Assembly (NCBI RefSeq): GCF_011683915.1
Contig: NZ_JAAQPH010000017.1
Location: 1-64,000 of the forward strand
DNA from: Pelagibius litoralis
GTDB lineage: Bacteria > Pseudomonadota > Alphaproteobacteria > Kiloniellales > Kiloniellaceae
DNA length: 64,000 nucleotides
Direction of reading: 5' to 3'
The stretch's first letter is position 1, and each line of letters starts with the position of its first letter. The notes beneath the pieces were generated by a model. It worked only from the letters and a program-made list of their open reading frames with translations, ran no database searches and had not been told where the DNA came from. This document shows, in pieces, positions 1 to 10,615 of this stretch. The position numbers were made by a program, and so were the translations under genes.

Positions 1-185
1 ACATACGAAAATAGTGCTCCGCTCTCCCGATCCTCGCCCCGCATCGCGCCCTCCATGATCGCAAACCAAACGCCATAGAGAATCACGACCAAAAGACTTC
101 GGCGAGCCCTTTTTCAGCAGCCTGCTAGGTCGGCTTTCCCGCTTCCATAAAATTTCAGGCATATTTGTCCTAATTTTTCCGAGAT

Positions 186-236
186 GTTCTCATTTTGGTC
201 CTTTTTCTGTTTGGCGAATGAGAACAAAAATGGTAC
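186..236 (+). promoter_or_regulatory. Candidate LexA/SOS operator region of recA
   Basis: Two one-mismatch versions of the alphaproteobacterial LexA site (GTTC-N7-GTTC) lie 50-100 bases before recA. GTTC-N7-GGTC is at 186-200, and GAAC-N7-GTAC at 222-236 reads GTAC-N7-GTTC on the other strand. Their outer halves form a perfect 9-base inverted repeat (186-194 with 217-225). SOS control of recA is expected from the family; which site, if either, binds LexA is inference. Confidence 0.45.
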
Positions 237-287
237 ATAGTGCCGCGTTGCAGTCGCTCGAACCCTATGAGATAAGGAAGCAAGTTC

Positions 288-1388
<1,101 letters not shown>

Positions 1389-1461
1389 CGGTTGATGGTT
1401 TCCGGCTGTCGGGGCCGGGTAGGGCTCACCGTCCCTGGACGGCTGTTTCACGATAGACAAA

Positions 1462-1488
1462 AAAAGCGGGCCCTGGGGGCCCGCTTTT
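1462..1488. terminator. Bidirectional Rho-independent terminator between recA and ialB
   Basis: AAAAGCGGGCCC and GGGCCCGCTTTT form a perfect 12-base stem around a TGG loop. On the plus strand it ends recA with a short T run. On the minus strand it is followed by seven Ts, so it also ends the convergent ialB gene. Confidence 0.9.
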
Positions 1489-1534
1489 CGTTTCGGCGGA
1501 GGTTCGGTTTTCGGCCGATGCCCGCCTGAATGCG

Positions 1535-2185
1535 CTATTTGATCTTGGCGTAGCCCGCCGTAAATCCCTTCAGCGAGAAGGGCATATTGATCGCCTCGTT
1601 TTCCCCGGAACGCACTGTCGCTATGGCCTGACTTCCCGCCTGGAACGAACTTACAACGGCCTCGTCCATCTGGACGAAGGCCTGGCAACCGTCGCGGCGG
1701 CAAAATTGGAAGGGAACAGTCGACACCGGCCGGCCGTCGACGCTGATCTGCACGCCGCGGGAGAGGGGAATGCCAAGAGGCATGGCAACGACCGCCCCTT
1801 TTCTCTGCTGGGCGCCGAAGTTGCCGATGGTGATCTTCAGGATCGGCCGTTGCGAATTGGGCTCGAGAAACTGCTGGGTAATGAAGCAGGCTTCGGGCTG
1901 CGCGGCGCCGGTGGTGGCGCCTGCCACCGTGCAGATCAGTTGCCAGTCCCCGAAGCTTTCACCGGTCGGCTCAAGCCTGGGCTGTGCCTGACCGCTGCCC
2001 GGAGGCTGGTTCGGGGCTTGGTTCTGGGCCAGGGCATCGGGCATCAGCGCAACAAGACCAAGGGCGCCGAGAAGACCGGCAGTGGCCCAGTGGAAAAGGT
2101 TGGTCGATGCCGCAGGCTGACGACGGGCGCCGGCCTGGGCTGTGGGGCCGGACCGAGGACCGGAAGGGGCTGCGTACAAAGCCAT
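1535..2185 (-). CDS. Invasion-associated locus B (IalB) family protein
   Basis: This 216-residue protein is predicted to be exported: a hydrophobic segment at about residues 29-52 ends in a DALAQ cleavage-like motif. It is followed by a low-complexity Gln/Pro linker and then the IalB domain, which starts GESFGDWQLICTV and carries the family's paired cysteines (ICTV, ACFI, FCRRDGC). IalB proteins are widespread periplasmic or surface proteins of alphaproteobacteria. They are named from Bartonella, but their biochemical role in free-living species is unknown. The N-region before the signal core is long, so the true start may lie further in. The gene is convergent with recA. Confidence 0.85.
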   Translation of the reverse strand: MALYAAPSGPRSGPTAQAGARRQPAASTNLFHWATAGLLGALGLVALMPDALAQNQAPNQPPGSGQAQPRLEPTGESFGDWQLICTVAGATTGAAQPEACFITQQFLEPNSQRPILKITIGNFGAQQRKGAVVAMPLGIPLSRGVQISVDGRPVSTVPFQFCRRDGCQAFVQMDEAVVSSFQAGSQAIATVRSGENEAINMPFSLKGFTAGYAKIK

Positions 2186-2469
2186 AGGGGGAGCGTATCT
2201 CCTGCAATGGGATTTCCTGCCGTGCCGCTGTTTCCGGCGGGCGACATTCCCATCACATAGTCGGCTCGCGCGGAAAATGCCAGGGTAAAGCCTGGGTCCC
2301 GGCGGCTTTATGCGGTGCGGAACCGGGATTTAGCCGCCGGGCTTTCTGTGGACAGCCCAGAAGGGGCGCGCTACAACGCCCTGCTCCGGAGGGCGCGCCG
2401 GCGCTTTTCCAATCCACTCTGGAAAAATTCCAACTTGAGGCGCAAGCCGCTGACCAGTAAAGATAGATC

Positions 2470-5121
2470 ATGAGCTCAGGCAACGATATTCGGGCGACTT
2501 TCTTGGACTATTTCAGGCGTAACGGCCACGAGATCGTCGACTCTTCGTCGCTGGTTCCGCACAACGATCCGACGCTGCTTTTTACGGCGGCTGGCATGGT
2601 GCAGTTCAAGAACGTGTTCACCGGCAATGAGACCCGTCCTTACAACCGGGCTGTGACCTCCCAGAAGTGCCTGCGTGCCGGCGGGAAGCACAACGATCTG
2701 GAAAACGTCGGCTATACGTCGCGCCACCATACATTTTTCGAGATGCTGGGGAATTTCTCCTTTGGCGACTACTTCAAGGACCTCGCCATCGAGCTGGCCT
2801 GGAACCTGGTCACCAAGGAGTTCGGCCTGGCATCGGACAGGCTGCTGGTCACGGTCTATTCGGAGGACGAGGAAGCGGCGGCGTTGTGGCGCAAGATCGC
2901 CGGCTTGCCGGACGAGCGGATCATTCGGATTTCGACCTCCGACAATTTCTGGGCGATGGGGGACACCGGTCCCTGCGGACCCTGTTCTGAGATCTTCTAC
3001 GACCATGGAGATCACATCCCCGGCGGCCCGCCGGGCAGTCCCGACGAGGACGGCGATCGCTTTGTGGAGATCTGGAACCTGGTCTTCATGCAGTACGAGC
3101 AGATCGACGCCGACACCCGTAACGCGCTGCCCCGGCCCTCGATCGACACCGGCATGGGGCTGGAGCGCATTGCGGCGGTGATGCAGGGCAAGCACGACAA
3201 CTATGACACGGACCTGCTGCGCGCGATCATCGAAGCCTCCGCCGAACACTCAGGGCAGGCTGCCAATGGCGAGCACGCCGTTTCGCACCGGGTGATTGCC
3301 GATCATCTGCGGGCCAGCGCCTTTTTGATCGCCGATGGCGTGCTGCCTTCGAACGAGGGGCGTGGCTATGTGTTGCGCCGGATTATGCGCCGCGGCATGC
3401 GCCACGCGCACAAGCTGGGCAGTAAGGACCCGCTGATGTGGCGCCTTGTGCCTTCGCTTGTTTCGATGATGGGAGTGGCTTTTCCCGAACTGGCGCGCGC
3501 CGATGCCCTGATCACCGAAACGCTGCGGCTTGAGGAAACGCGGTTCAAGGATACCTTGGAACGCGGTCTTAAACTGTTGGAGGAAGAGACCGACAAACTG
3601 AGTGCCAGCGGGTCGCTGGCCGGCGATGTCGCTTTCAAACTCTATGACACCTATGGTTTTCCGCTGGATTTGACGCAGGATATCCTGCGCGGCCAGGGGC
3701 GCGGCGTCGATACCGACGGTTTCAATGTGGCAATGGACCGGCAACGCGCTGCGGCGCGCAAGGCCTGGGCCGGTTCCGGCGATGCGGCAACCGAGACGCT
3801 GTGGTTTGAGCTGCGCGATCGCCTGGGGGCGACCGAGTTTCTGGGCTACGGCACGGAGACGGCGGAAGGGCAGATCACCGCGCTGCTGGTGGACGGCAAG
3901 GAAGTCCCTGAGGTTACCGCCGGTCAGGCGGTTCATCTGCTGGTGAACCAAACGCCGTTCTATGGCGAATCCGGCGGTCAGGAGGGCGACAAGGGCGTGG
4001 TCTTCAGTGCCGGCGGTGGGGAACTGCGGGTCACCGACACACAGAAGAAGCTCGGCGCCCTGCATGTTCATCACGGCAAGATGGCGCATGGCGTCCTGAA
4101 GGTGGGCGATGCGGTGGAGCTGCGGGTCGACGGACGCCGTCGCGCGGCTTTGCGCGCGCATCACTCGGCCACCCACCTGCTGCACGAGGCGCTGCGCCGG
4201 CGCCTTGGCGACCATGTGACCCAGAAAGGCTCCCTGGTGGCCGAGGACCGTCTGCGTTTCGATATCAGCCAGCCCAGGCCCCTGACCGCGGAAGACATTC
4301 AGGTGGTTGAGGCCGAGGTGAACAACCGCATTCGGGAGAACGCGGCTGTCGAAACGCGTTTCATGACCCCGGATGAAGCGATCGAAGCCGGCGCCCTGGC
4401 GCTGTTCGGCGAAAAATACGGCGACGAGGTGCGGGTCGTCTCCATGGGGGGCGAGGACCAGGTGAAGAGCGGCGGTCAATTCTCGACCGAACTTTGCGGC
4501 GGTACTCATGTCAGCCGTACGGGCGACATCGGGTTTTTCAAGATCACCGGAGAGGCGGCGCTGGCCTCCGGCGTTCGCCGTGTCGAGGCGGTGGCCGGCG
4601 AAGCCGCGGGCGATTATGTGGGCAGGCAGGAGGCCGCCTTGGCAGAAGCCGCGGCCCTGATGAAGGCGACACCCGAAGATCTGCCGACCCGGATTACCGC
4701 ACTCCAGGACGAGCGTAAGCGTTTGGACCGGGAGGTCAGCGAGCTGCGCCGCAAACTGGCGACAGGCAGCTCTGCCTCTGACGAAACACGCGAGATCGCG
4801 GGGTTTAAATTCGCTTCCAGGGTGCTGGAGGGGGTTCCGCCCAAGGATCTGAAACCGATGGCCGATGATCTGAAAAAGCAGATCGGCAGCGGCGTCGTTG
4901 TTCTGATCGCGGTGAACGAGGGCAAGGCGTCGCTGGTCGTCGGGGTAACCGAGGATGCGACGGCCAAGGCCTCAGCGCTGGATCTGGTAAAGGTCGGTTC
5001 AGCGGCGCTGGGTGGCAAGGGCGGCGGCGGCCGGCCTGACATGGCCCAGGCCGGCGGACCCGACGGCGCGTCGGCGGCCGCGGCGGTGAGCGCCATCGAA
5101 ACGGCGCTGGCAGCCGTCTGA
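2470..5121 (+). CDS. alaS: Alanyl-tRNA synthetase
   Basis: Charges tRNA-Ala with alanine and edits mischarged Ser/Gly. The 883 residues have the full bacterial layout: class II catalytic core (opening with the RxxFLxYFxxxGH-type segment, [20 protein letters not shown] region), tRNA-recognition domain, editing domain with the zinc-binding HxxxH (HHSATH) and CGGTH motifs, and a C-Ala domain with a Gly-rich [16 protein letters not shown] segment. The recA-alaS order is conserved in many alphaproteobacteria. The 284-base gap upstream holds no other gene I can support. No clear Shine-Dalgarno precedes the ATG. Confidence 0.99.
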   Translation: MSSGNDIRATFLDYFRRNGHEIVDSSSLVPHNDPTLLFTAAGMVQFKNVFTGNETRPYNRAVTSQKCLRAGGKHNDLENVGYTSRHHTFFEMLGNFSFGDYFKDLAIELAWNLVTKEFGLASDRLLVTVYSEDEEAAALWRKIAGLPDERIIRISTSDNFWAMGDTGPCGPCSEIFYDHGDHIPGGPPGSPDEDGDRFVEIWNLVFMQYEQIDADTRNALPRPSIDTGMGLERIAAVMQGKHDNYDTDLLRAIIEASAEHSGQAANGEHAVSHRVIADHLRASAFLIADGVLPSNEGRGYVLRRIMRRGMRHAHKLGSKDPLMWRLVPSLVSMMGVAFPELARADALITETLRLEETRFKDTLERGLKLLEEETDKLSASGSLAGDVAFKLYDTYGFPLDLTQDILRGQGRGVDTDGFNVAMDRQRAAARKAWAGSGDAATETLWFELRDRLGATEFLGYGTETAEGQITALLVDGKEVPEVTAGQAVHLLVNQTPFYGESGGQEGDKGVVFSAGGGELRVTDTQKKLGALHVHHGKMAHGVLKVGDAVELRVDGRRRAALRAHHSATHLLHEALRRRLGDHVTQKGSLVAEDRLRFDISQPRPLTAEDIQVVEAEVNNRIRENAAVETRFMTPDEAIEAGALALFGEKYGDEVRVVSMGGEDQVKSGGQFSTELCGGTHVSRTGDIGFFKITGEAALASGVRRVEAVAGEAAGDYVGRQEAALAEAAALMKATPEDLPTRITALQDERKRLDREVSELRRKLATGSSASDETREIAGFKFASRVLEGVPPKDLKPMADDLKKQIGSGVVVLIAVNEGKASLVVGVTEDATAKASALDLVKVGSAALGGKGGGGRPDMAQAGGPDGASAAAAVSAIETALAAV

Positions 5122-5166
5122 GTGGCCGTTTGAATCAAAGAGAGCTTAGCCTATCAGGGCTGCGCC

Positions 5167-6036
5167 CTAGTCGTTCACGGTCTTGCCGTCGCCCGGTAAC
5201 CCGGTTGCCGGATCGCCGACGACGCGAACCTCGCGCTGCGGGAAGGGGATGGTGAAACCAGCCTCGTCGAGCGTCAGTTTCACCGTCTTGGTCAGATCGA
5301 ACAGCAGATCCCAGTAGTCGTCCCTGTTGCACCAGCCGCGCAGGTTCAGCTCCACGGCGCTGTCCGCCAGGGCCAGCACCAGCACCTGCGGTGGCGGGCT
5401 GTCGATTACCCGTTGATCGGCCTGCAGCAGGCCAAGCAGGATCTTCTGGGCTTTTGCGATGTCGTCGTCATAGCTGATGCCGACCTTCAGGTCCAGGCGG
5501 CGGGTCGGCAGCCGGCTGTAGTTCACGATGGCCGCGTTCCACAGCCTGGCATTCGGCACGGAGTGATAGAGGCCGTCGAAGGTGGTCAGCTGTGTAACGA
5601 AGAGACCGATTTCGTCCACGGTGCCGGCCAGACCCTCGGCATCAATGTAGTCACCGACCTGAAACGGGCGCAGGAACAGCAGCATCATGCCGGCGGCGAT
5701 ATTCTGGAGCGTGCCCTGCAAAGCCAAGCCGACGGCGATACCGGCGGCGCCTAGAATGGCGATGATGCTGGTGGTCTGTACGCCGAACTGCGCCAGCACC
5801 GCCACGACGACCAGGACCAGGATCGCATAGCGCACCACGCTGGCGATCACCGGGCGTAGGGTCCGGTCCATGCGCGGCGTGCGCTCCAGCAGCCGCAGAA
5901 CAGCCCGCCGCGCCCAGCCGGCAAAAAACCAGCCCAGGCCCAGAAGGACGATGCCGGCCAGCAGGTCCACGGCGTAGCTGAGCAGCAGATCGCCCAGTCT
6001 GCTCAGTTGCTCAAGCTGTGTACTGCTCAGGTCCAT
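5167..6036 (-). CDS. Small-conductance mechanosensitive channel (MscS family)
   Basis: An inner-membrane tension-gated channel that vents solutes during hypo-osmotic shock. The 289 residues match the E. coli MscS size. There are three N-terminal membrane segments (about 15-40, 65-85 and 90-120). The third is Gly/Ala-rich with the family's GAAGIAVGLALQGTLQN pattern, followed by the FLRPFQVGDYI linker into the cytoplasmic beta and alpha/beta domains. It converges on alaS; the 45-base gap between them holds only a short AGGGC-TGC-GCCCT hairpin that overlaps its stop region. Confidence 0.93.
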   Translation of the reverse strand: MDLSSTQLEQLSRLGDLLLSYAVDLLAGIVLLGLGWFFAGWARRAVLRLLERTPRMDRTLRPVIASVVRYAILVLVVVAVLAQFGVQTTSIIAILGAAGIAVGLALQGTLQNIAAGMMLLFLRPFQVGDYIDAEGLAGTVDEIGLFVTQLTTFDGLYHSVPNARLWNAAIVNYSRLPTRRLDLKVGISYDDDIAKAQKILLGLLQADQRVIDSPPPQVLVLALADSAVELNLRGWCNRDDYWDLLFDLTKTVKLTLDEAGFTIPFPQREVRVVGDPATGLPGDGKTVND

Positions 6037-6070
6037 GGCTCAGCCCCATAGACCGCGAGCGGTGGCCGGC

Positions 6071-6211
6071 TAGATCGGGTCATGTTTCGTCGGAACCACT
6101 GTTTGGTTGCGACGAAACATGTGAATCCGATCGCCATCAAACAGTTTAGAGCAGATTCACCAGATCGATGGATCGCCTCCGGCGATTCCATTCGACCCGG
6201 ATCTGCTCTAG
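6071..6211 (+). repeat. Two-hairpin dispersed repeat, copy 1
   Basis: A 141-base element with two consecutive imperfect palindromes. Hairpin 1 has the stem ATGTTTCGTCG...CGACGAAACAT with an inner AACCA/TGGTT pair. Hairpin 2 is bounded by TAGAGCAGAT/ATCTGCTCTA with an inner GGATCGCC/GGCGATTCC pair. By hand alignment about 128 of 141 positions match copy 2 at 14046-14185, same orientation. It encodes nothing. Its last bases, CTCTAG, supply the TAG stop of the cyclophilin gene on the minus strand. Confidence 0.9.
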
Positions 6212-6765
6212 TCGACGTCTGCGGCAATGCGCAGGGTGATGATCTTGTCGGGATCGCGCACCGTGCCGCTCTGGTCACCGCGCGGGGCCTTTTTGATCAT
6301 ATCGATATATTCCATGCCCTCGACCACCCGGCCCCAGACCGTGTACTGTTTGTCCAGGAAACGTGCCGGCGCAAAGGTGATGAAAAACTGGCTGTTGGCG
6401 CTGTCGGGCGACTGCGAGCGGGCCATGCCGGCCACGCCACGCTCGAAAGGCTCCGCGGAGAATTCAGCGGGGATGTCCGGCAGTTCTGAGCCGCCGCGGC
6501 CGGTTCCCGTGGGATCGCCGGTCTGGGCCATGAACCCGTCGATGACGCGGTGAAAGACGATGCCGTCATAGAACCCGTCGCGGGTCAGCTTCTTGATCTG
6601 TTCAACGTGCTGCGGTGCCAGGTCCGGCAGCATCTCGATCCGCACAACGCCGTCTTTCAGTTCCATCACCAGAACGTTTTCCGGATCCGGCGCGGCTGTT
6701 GCATCGCTGGTTGATGTGGTCATAACCAAAATTCCGATTGCGAGAAGTGAGAGGAGTGACTTCAT
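6208..6765 (-). CDS. Periplasmic peptidyl-prolyl cis-trans isomerase, cyclophilin type
   Basis: Catalyses proline isomerisation during protein folding outside the cytoplasm. The 185 residues begin with a signal peptide (hydrophobic to about residue 18, cleavage near ATAAP). The cyclophilin core shows FYDGIVFHRVIDGFMAQTGDP, with the catalytic Arg in FHR, then GMARS, NSQFFIT and DKQYTVWGRV. Starts 35 bases downstream of icd on the same strand, so the two may be co-transcribed. The stop codon lies inside the dispersed repeat at 6071-6211, which may have inserted at the gene end. Confidence 0.95.
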   Translation of the reverse strand: MKSLLSLLAIGILVMTTSTSDATAAPDPENVLVMELKDGVVRIEMLPDLAPQHVEQIKKLTRDGFYDGIVFHRVIDGFMAQTGDPTGTGRGGSELPDIPAEFSAEPFERGVAGMARSQSPDSANSQFFITFAPARFLDKQYTVWGRVVEGMEYIDMIKKAPRGDQSGTVRDPDKIITLRIAADVD

Positions 6766-6799
6766 TGAGAGCGCTCCAGAAGATTGTCCGATGACGAGG

Positions 6800-8014
6800 T
6801 TAACCCATCGCCTTTTGCAAGTTTTCGTCCAGCTTGTCCATGAATTCGTCGGTCGTCATCCATGTCTGGTCGGGTGCGATCAGCAGCGCCAGATCCTTGG
6901 TCATGAAACCGGATTCCACGGTATCGATACAGACCTTTTCCAGATCGCCGGCAAACTTCACCACCTCTGGCGTCTCGTCGAAGGTGCCGCGGAAATGAAG
7001 GCCACGGGTCCAGGCGAAGATCGATGCGATGGGGTTGGTGGAGGTCGGCTGACCTTTTTGGTGCAAGCGATAGTGGCGGGTCACGGTGCCGTGGGCCGCC
7101 TCGGCCTCGATGGTCTTGCCATCCGGGGTCATCAGCACCGAGGTCATCAGGCCCAGTGACCCAAAGCCCTGGGCCACCGTATCCGACTGCACATCGCCGT
7201 CGTAGTTTTTGCAGGCCCAGACATAGCCGCCCGACCACTTCATGGCGGCGGCCACCATGTCGTCGATCAGCCGGTGCTCGTAGTGAATGCCCTTGGCCTC
7301 GAAAGCGGCCTTGAACTCGCTGTCGAAGATTTCCTGGAAGATGTCCTTGAAGCGCCCGTCGTAGATCTTGAGGATGGTGTTCTTGGTGGAGAGGTAGACC
7401 GGCCAGCCGAGATTGAGGCCGTAATTCAGGCAGGCGCGGGCAAAACCGCGGATCGACTCATCCAGGTTGTACATGCCCATGGCGACGCCGGGCTCGGGGA
7501 AATCGAAGATGTCGTAGGTCGTCGCTTCGCCGCCGCCTTCCGGCTGAAATGTCATGGTCAGCTTGCCCGGCCCCGGCACCTTGAAATCGGTCGCCCGGTA
7601 CTGATCGCCGAAGGCGTGGCGGCCGATGACCACCGGCTGTGTCCAGCCTGGGACCAGCCGCGGCACGTTCTTCATGATGATGGGCTGGCGAAAGATCGTC
7701 CCGCCGACGATGTTGCGGATGGTGCCGTTGGGCGAGCGCCACATTTTCTTGAGGCCGAACTCCTCAACCCGGTCCTCGTCCGGCGTAATGGTCGCACACT
7801 TCACGCCAACGCGGTGTTCCTTGATGGCGTTGGCGGAATCGATGGTGATCTGGTCATCGGTCTCATCGCGCTTCTCGACGGAGAGATCGTAGTATTTCAG
7901 GTCAACGTCGAGGTACGGCAGGATCAACTTGCTCTTGATCTTCTCCCAGATGATACGCGTCATCTCGTCGCCGTCGAGCTCGACGATCGGGTTTTTGACC
8001 TTGATTTTCCCCAT
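6800..8014 (-). CDS. icd: NADP-dependent isocitrate dehydrogenase
   Basis: TCA-cycle enzyme converting isocitrate to 2-oxoglutarate and CO2 with NADPH formation. The 404 residues belong to the dimeric, eukaryote-like type common in alphaproteobacteria rather than the E. coli type: N-terminal [21 protein letters not shown], substrate segment [19 protein letters not shown], and cofactor segment [17 protein letters not shown] about 9 bases before the ATG is a good ribosome binding site. Identification is secure. Confidence 0.98.
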   Translation of the reverse strand: MGKIKVKNPIVELDGDEMTRIIWEKIKSKLILPYLDVDLKYYDLSVEKRDETDDQITIDSANAIKEHRVGVKCATITPDEDRVEEFGLKKMWRSPNGTIRNIVGGTIFRQPIIMKNVPRLVPGWTQPVVIGRHAFGDQYRATDFKVPGPGKLTMTFQPEGGGEATTYDIFDFPEPGVAMGMYNLDESIRGFARACLNYGLNLGWPVYLSTKNTILKIYDGRFKDIFQEIFDSEFKAAFEAKGIHYEHRLIDDMVAAAMKWSGGYVWACKNYDGDVQSDTVAQGFGSLGLMTSVLMTPDGKTIEAEAAHGTVTRHYRLHQKGQPTSTNPIASIFAWTRGLHFRGTFDETPEVVKFAGDLEKVCIDTVESGFMTKDLALLIAPDQTWMTTDEFMDKLDENLQKAMG

Positions 8015-8186
8015 CTGTGTTCTCCGGAAGTATTGATCTGGGTTGGTGCCCGGGTTTAAGGGCCTGATGTGATACCGCGGCCCGGCCGGGTAGCGAATTT
8101 GCGGCGCAACATAGCAGGCTATCCGGGCGGTGCAAGGGAGCCTCGCAAAGAGCCGCCGCGATGGTGCCTTGGCCGGCGGGCACGGC

Positions 8187-8771
8187 CTACATCTGTTCGA
8201 TCTTGTCGGGGATCGCCGGGCGGGGGGCGGTCGCGGCCACGGTCAGAACGTCCTCCACGCGATCGACCACCTGGTACAGGCCATCGGTCGGGCCGCGCAG
8301 ATAGCCCTCGGCGATCTGGTGGTCGATCAGGCGCAGCAGGGGGTCCCAAAATCCCTCGATGTTAACCAGCAAGATGGGTTTGTCGTGCAGCTTGAGCTGC
8401 CGCCAGGTGATGATCTCGAAGGTTTCATCCAGCGTTCCAAGCCCCCCGGGCAGGGCGCAGAAAGCGTCCGAGCGTTCGGCCATCATCTGTTTGCGGCTGT
8501 GCATTGAATCGACGACGATGTACTCGCTGGCGCTGCGCAGGCCGACTTCCAGGTCTTCCAGGTGTTTCGGGATGATCCCGACGACCCTGCCGCCGGCATT
8601 CAGCGCGCCCTCGGCGACCGCGCCCATGAGACCGACCCGGCCGCCGCCGAAAACGATATCGACGGTCTCTTCCGCCGCCAGCCGGCCCAGTTTCCGGGCC
8701 GCTTCAAGGTGGCTCTGGCGGACCTGGCCGGAAGAGCCGCAATAGACGCAGAGCGCGTTCAGTTTTCTCAT
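8187..8771 (-). CDS. LOG family protein (TIGR00730), cytokinin riboside 5'-monophosphate phosphoribohydrolase-like
   Basis: Family members hydrolyse the N-glycosidic bond of nucleoside monophosphates; plant and some bacterial LOG enzymes release cytokinins. The 194-residue protein shows both signature motifs: PGGLGTLDE (PGGxGTxxE) and the preceding SRKQMM arginine/lysine segment. A Rossmann-like GGGRVGLMG loop lies near the N-terminus. I chose the ATG at 8771 over a GTG one codon earlier. Whether the substrate here is a cytokinin, AMP or something else cannot be told from sequence. Confidence 0.9.
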   Translation of the reverse strand: MRKLNALCVYCGSSGQVRQSHLEAARKLGRLAAEETVDIVFGGGRVGLMGAVAEGALNAGGRVVGIIPKHLEDLEVGLRSASEYIVVDSMHSRKQMMAERSDAFCALPGGLGTLDETFEIITWRQLKLHDKPILLVNIEGFWDPLLRLIDHQIAEGYLRGPTDGLYQVVDRVEDVLTVAATAPRPAIPDKIEQM

Positions 8772-9015
8772 CACAAACTCGTTACTGTCGGGGGTTGGGG
8801 CAGGGTGCGTTTGAATTTGATCGGTGATGCGCTACTGTGACGTCGCGTCACTATAACGTGGCCGTCTTGTAGCACAGACTGGCGGTTCGCCGCCACCGAA
8901 GGCCGTTTCAAGAAGGTCACTAGCGCCGCTCGCTAGACGCACCAAGAGTGTCCATTGGTCAAGAATGCCCACTGGTACTGAAAACTGGGCGCAAACAAGC
9001 AAGGAGCAGATCGAA

Positions 9016-9531
9016 ATGCTACGAAAGACGATCTTTGCAGCAGCGGGGGCTTTCGCGATTACCGCGGGGGCCCTGCTGGTTTCGGACAATCTGGTACGGC
9101 CCTCGCACGCGGACGGCCACGGAGCGAAGGTGGCAGCGGTCAAAGAGCGACAGGAGGCCATGAAGGCAGTTGGCGGCAACATGAAAATCATCGCCGAGTT
9201 CGTGAAGGATTCCAAAGGTAGCGCGGCCGAGGCGGCGGCAGCGGCGCGCAAGATCGGCGAGATCGCGACGGCGGTTCCCGACGTCTTCAAGGTCGAGGCA
9301 ACGCTGGAAGAGATGGATACGGTCGGAAAGAACCGCGCCAAACCCAACATCTGGTCGGATTGGGACGGATTCCTGGCCCGTGGCAAGGTGCTTGAGGAAG
9401 AGTCGGCGAAGATGGCCTCAGCGCTTGACGGCGGCGATGCCGGTGCCATCCAGACCCAGTTCGGCGCTTTCGGCAAGGAAGGCTGTGGAGGTTGCCATGA
9501 GACCTACCGTGGCCCCAAGGTGGATGGGTAA
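9016..9531 (+). CDS. Cytochrome c-prime (class II cytochrome c)
   Basis: A soluble periplasmic high-spin heme protein; family members bind NO or CO and protect against nitrosative stress. The 171-residue precursor has a signal peptide (MLRKTIF..., ending around PSHADG), a four-helix Ala/Lys/Glu-rich body and the class II hallmark, a heme-binding CxxCH (CGGCH) close to the C-terminus. The start at 9016 is supported by AAGGAG at 9001-9006, nine bases upstream; an earlier in-frame ATG at 8965 lacks such support. Terminated by a strong hairpin at 9564. Confidence 0.93.
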   Translation: MLRKTIFAAAGAFAITAGALLVSDNLVRPSHADGHGAKVAAVKERQEAMKAVGGNMKIIAEFVKDSKGSAAEAAAAARKIGEIATAVPDVFKVEATLEEMDTVGKNRAKPNIWSDWDGFLARGKVLEEESAKMASALDGGDAGAIQTQFGAFGKEGCGGCHETYRGPKVDG

Positions 9532-9563
9532 TTGAGACCCGGCGGTCGCCGCCGGTAAATAGC

Positions 9564-9600
9564 GACGGTGGATGCGGTCTCCGCATCCGCCGTCTTCTTT
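9564..9600 (+). terminator. Rho-independent terminator of the cytochrome c-prime gene
   Basis: A 14-base stem (9564-9577 with 9581-9594, one G-T pair) closed by a TCT loop and followed by TTCTTT. It separates the cytochrome c-prime gene from the diheme cytochrome gene. Confidence 0.9.
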
Positions 9601-9658
9601 ACCGCGTTGCTGGCCCTTGCTGGCCTCTGCCGCGATGTGATGATTTCCCGGAGAAGCA

Positions 9659-10567
9659 ATGTCCGGTCCCAAGTTGAACAGCCTGTTTGCCGGTATCGCT
9701 GTGCTGGCCGTTGCCGTCGTCGGGGTGCCGGCCGCGGCGCAGGACAGCCAGACAGCGGCCCAGACAACACTCAGTGAAGCGGCCGAGCGCGGCGCCTACG
9801 TTTTTCGCGCCGCCGGCTGCTACGGCTGTCATACCGACGAGAAAGGCGGCGGCGAACCCCTGGCCGGCGGCCGCGCCCTGGTCACGCCCTTCGGTACGTT
9901 TTACAGCCCGAACATTACCCCCCATCCCGAGCAGGGCATCGGCGCCTGGAGCGACGAGGAATTCCGTTCCGCCTTGCGTCACGGGGTTTCGCCTGGGGGC
10001 GACCCCTACTATCCGGCTTTTCCCTATACCTCCTATACCGGGATGACCGACGCGGATATCGCCGATCTGCAGGCCTATCTCTTTGCCCAGACGCCGGTTG
10101 AGACCGTCAATAAGCCGCATGACCTCGGCTTCCCCTACAATCTGCGCTTTACCGTGGGTATCTGGAAAACGCTCTACTTTGAAGCGGGCGCCTTTGAGCC
10201 CGAGGAAGCGCAGGCGGCTGAATGGAACCGCGGGGCCTATCTGGTGCGCCATCTCAGCCACTGCGGGGAATGCCATAGCCCCAGGGACTTTCTGGGTGCC
10301 GTTGATCCCGAACGTGAGCTGGCGGGGAATCCTCAGGGGCCCGATGGCGGCAAGGTTCCCGACCTGACCCCGGCGGCCGGCGGCCTGGCCGGATGGAGCG
10401 AATCGGACATCGTCTGGGCCATTAGAGACGGCCTGACCCCTGAAGGTGACTATCTGAGCGACTCGATGGGTGAGGTGATCGAACATGGCACGAGCCACCT
10501 GACGGCTGACGATCTCACTGCAATTGCCATTTATCTCAAGAGCTTACCGCCATCTGACGGGTCATAG
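9659..10567 (+). CDS. Diheme cytochrome c
   Basis: Periplasmic electron carrier of 302 residues. A signal peptide (hydrophobic residues about 7-27, cleavage after AAA) precedes two class I cytochrome domains, each with one CxxCH: CYGCH near residue 55 and CGECH near 205. The layout resembles cytochrome subunits of membrane alcohol, aldehyde or sugar dehydrogenases, but no dehydrogenase partner is adjacent, so its donor is unknown. GGAGAAGC directly before the ATG is the ribosome binding site. It has its own transcription unit after the upstream terminator, possibly continuing into the LysM gene. Confidence 0.88.
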   Translation: MSGPKLNSLFAGIAVLAVAVVGVPAAAQDSQTAAQTTLSEAAERGAYVFRAAGCYGCHTDEKGGGEPLAGGRALVTPFGTFYSPNITPHPEQGIGAWSDEEFRSALRHGVSPGGDPYYPAFPYTSYTGMTDADIADLQAYLFAQTPVETVNKPHDLGFPYNLRFTVGIWKTLYFEAGAFEPEEAQAAEWNRGAYLVRHLSHCGECHSPRDFLGAVDPERELAGNPQGPDGGKVPDLTPAAGGLAGWSESDIVWAIRDGLTPEGDYLSDSMGEVIEHGTSHLTADDLTAIAIYLKSLPPSDGS

Positions 10568-10615
10568 GCTTCATTCGCCCGGCATTGCACCCCTGCAGCC
10601 CGCGTACTAGGGTAT

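Noticed and set aside
3250-4509. 419-codon open frame antisense to alaS
   Set aside because: Shadow of the conserved alaS reading frame; no recognisable domain.
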